Assembly (NCBI GenBank): GCA_003232015.1
Contig: QIKU01000211.1
Coordinates: 1-6,154 of the forward strand
DNA length: 6,154 nucleotides
Source of the DNA: Gammaproteobacteria bacterium
GTDB lineage: Bacteria; Pseudomonadota; Gammaproteobacteria; UBA6429
Direction of reading: 5' to 3'
A program made the position numbers and the translations under genes. Under the pieces are notes generated by a model, which saw only the letters and a program-made list of their open reading frames with translations, was not told where the DNA came from and did no database searches. Below, piece after piece: positions 5,429-6,154 of the stretch; positions within the stretch are counted from its first letter, which is position 1; each line of letters opens with the position of its first letter.

Positions 5429-6154
5429 TAAGTCAACTCCGCATGGATTCCCTTCGCATCAAGTAGCGGAGTATTAAAGATACACTGCACATAGCTTGCA
5501 GGCTTGTTATGTTCCATCAAATAAGCCTGCAATGCAGAAAAAATGGGGGAATCAAACAAATCACTGCTGGCCTGAATATATGCCTGAACAGTTGGCTTAT
5601 CGGTATTAAAAAGAATCTGGCTTATCGTTCTTAATTGTTTATTAAGATTAGTGTTAGTACCAAATAAAGCTGCATTATCCAGCTCGATAACTTCGAGACC
5701 ATAATGTTGCGCATATTCTTTTACTTCATAATACACAGAAATCATCGAAATGGAATAACAAGCTGCAATTTTACGAATTTTCGCAACTCGCGATTTGTCT
5801 GTACGTGAGCGCATAATATCGCTATAGGCATTCGCTGCTAGTGACTCTGGAAAGATCAATGCACCTGCTAATGCATCAGCAAAATCCTCTGCCTCTTTTC
5901 CTCGAAGCTCCGGTGTAAATACATGTCCTAATTCATGTGCCATCCAGAATTTAAAGTCATGTACTTCAACATCTAAATTCAAATACACCCAAGTCGTCAT
6001 ACTTTCTGGCAAGTAAATATGCAACGCATTTTCATGATGAACTTTCTTACCCCATAACACAGGTATAATTACCGCCTGTAAATCATTAAATTTTTTGATC
6101 AAATGTTTAAATGTCAACTCATCATCAGGCATTACGCCAATCTCTTTACGAAGC
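5428..6154 (-). CDS. ImmA/IrrE-family zinc metallopeptidase, 5' end beyond the window (partial)
   Basis: Counting from the in-frame ATG at 6132, HELGH at residues 66-70 gives the zinc ligands H66 and H70 and catalytic E67. The following EAEDFADALAGALIFPE segment (80-96) supplies the third ligand (E80), as in ImmA/IrrE (PF06114-type) peptidases. Residues 110-137 (RVAKIRKIAACYSISMISVYY inside) match the helical part that usually follows. The frame stays open upstream of the ATG to the window edge, adding LRKEIGV, and no Shine-Dalgarno precedes the ATG. The true start is therefore probably outside, most likely with an N-terminal HTH (Xre) domain as in many relatives. Such proteins often act as repressors or antitoxins, or cleave a repressor. 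The C-terminal 100 residues have no recognised domain. It lies directly upstream of the PIN gene (TAATG overlap), so the two probably form one functional unit. Confidence 0.85.
   Translation of the reverse strand, partial: LRKEIGVMPDDELTFKHLIKKFNDLQAVIIPVLWGKKVHHENALHIYLPESMTTWVYLNLDVEVHDFKFWMAHELGHVFTPELRGKEAEDFADALAGALIFPESLAANAYSDIMRSRTDKSRVAKIRKIAACYSISMISVYYEVKEYAQHYGLEVIELDNAALFGTNTNLNKQLRTISQILFNTDKPTVQAYIQASSDLFDSPIFSALQAYLMEHNKPASYVQCIFNTPLLDAKGIHAELT
5437..5440 (-). promoter_or_regulatory. Ribosome binding site of the PIN-domain gene
   Basis: On the minus strand GGAG is followed by 8 bases and then the ATG at 5428. It lies inside the 3' end of the metallopeptidase gene and supports the chosen PIN start alongside the TAATG stop-start overlap. 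Confidence 0.6.

Overview
The window looks like a stretch of gammaproteobacterial chromosome (Gram-negative, moderately AT-rich). This is inferred from a complete paraquat-inducible (Pqi) intermembrane lipid-transport gene set, a Sec-exported periplasmic binding protein and an outer-membrane lipoprotein. I cannot assign a genus from the sequence alone.

Left two thirds (186-4509, + strand): five closely packed genes that read as one operon. The first encodes a PhnD-like periplasmic substrate-binding protein with no ABC permease or ATPase in view. It is followed by two separate single-unit PqiA membrane proteins (E. coli PqiA carries both units in one chain), a three-MCE-domain PqiB and the lipoprotein PqiC. 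PqiA (inner membrane), PqiB (periplasm-spanning MCE tube) and PqiC (outer-membrane lipoprotein) are known to form a trans-envelope lipid-transport and stress system. The unusual member is the binding protein at the front.

Middle (4510-4867): a 358-base gap between convergent operons with no intact gene. It holds an approximately 110-base element with imperfect terminal inverted repeats that enclose a strong 17-base-arm hairpin (MITE-like). Abutting it is a 52-codon remnant that resembles the C-terminal winged-helix of NrtR-type NUDIX regulators, with the catalytic NUDIX part missing.

Right part (4868-6154, - strand): a two-gene unit whose stop and start codons overlap (TAATG). The upstream gene is an ImmA/IrrE-family zinc metallopeptidase (HELGH) whose reading frame stays open to the window edge, so its N-terminus, probably an HTH domain, is missing. 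The downstream gene is a 186-residue PIN-domain nuclease with a complete acidic site. The pair has the form of a toxin-antitoxin-like or defence-like module. It lies beyond the repeat element and gene remnant, so 4510-4867 looks like a junction between a conserved operon and accessory DNA.
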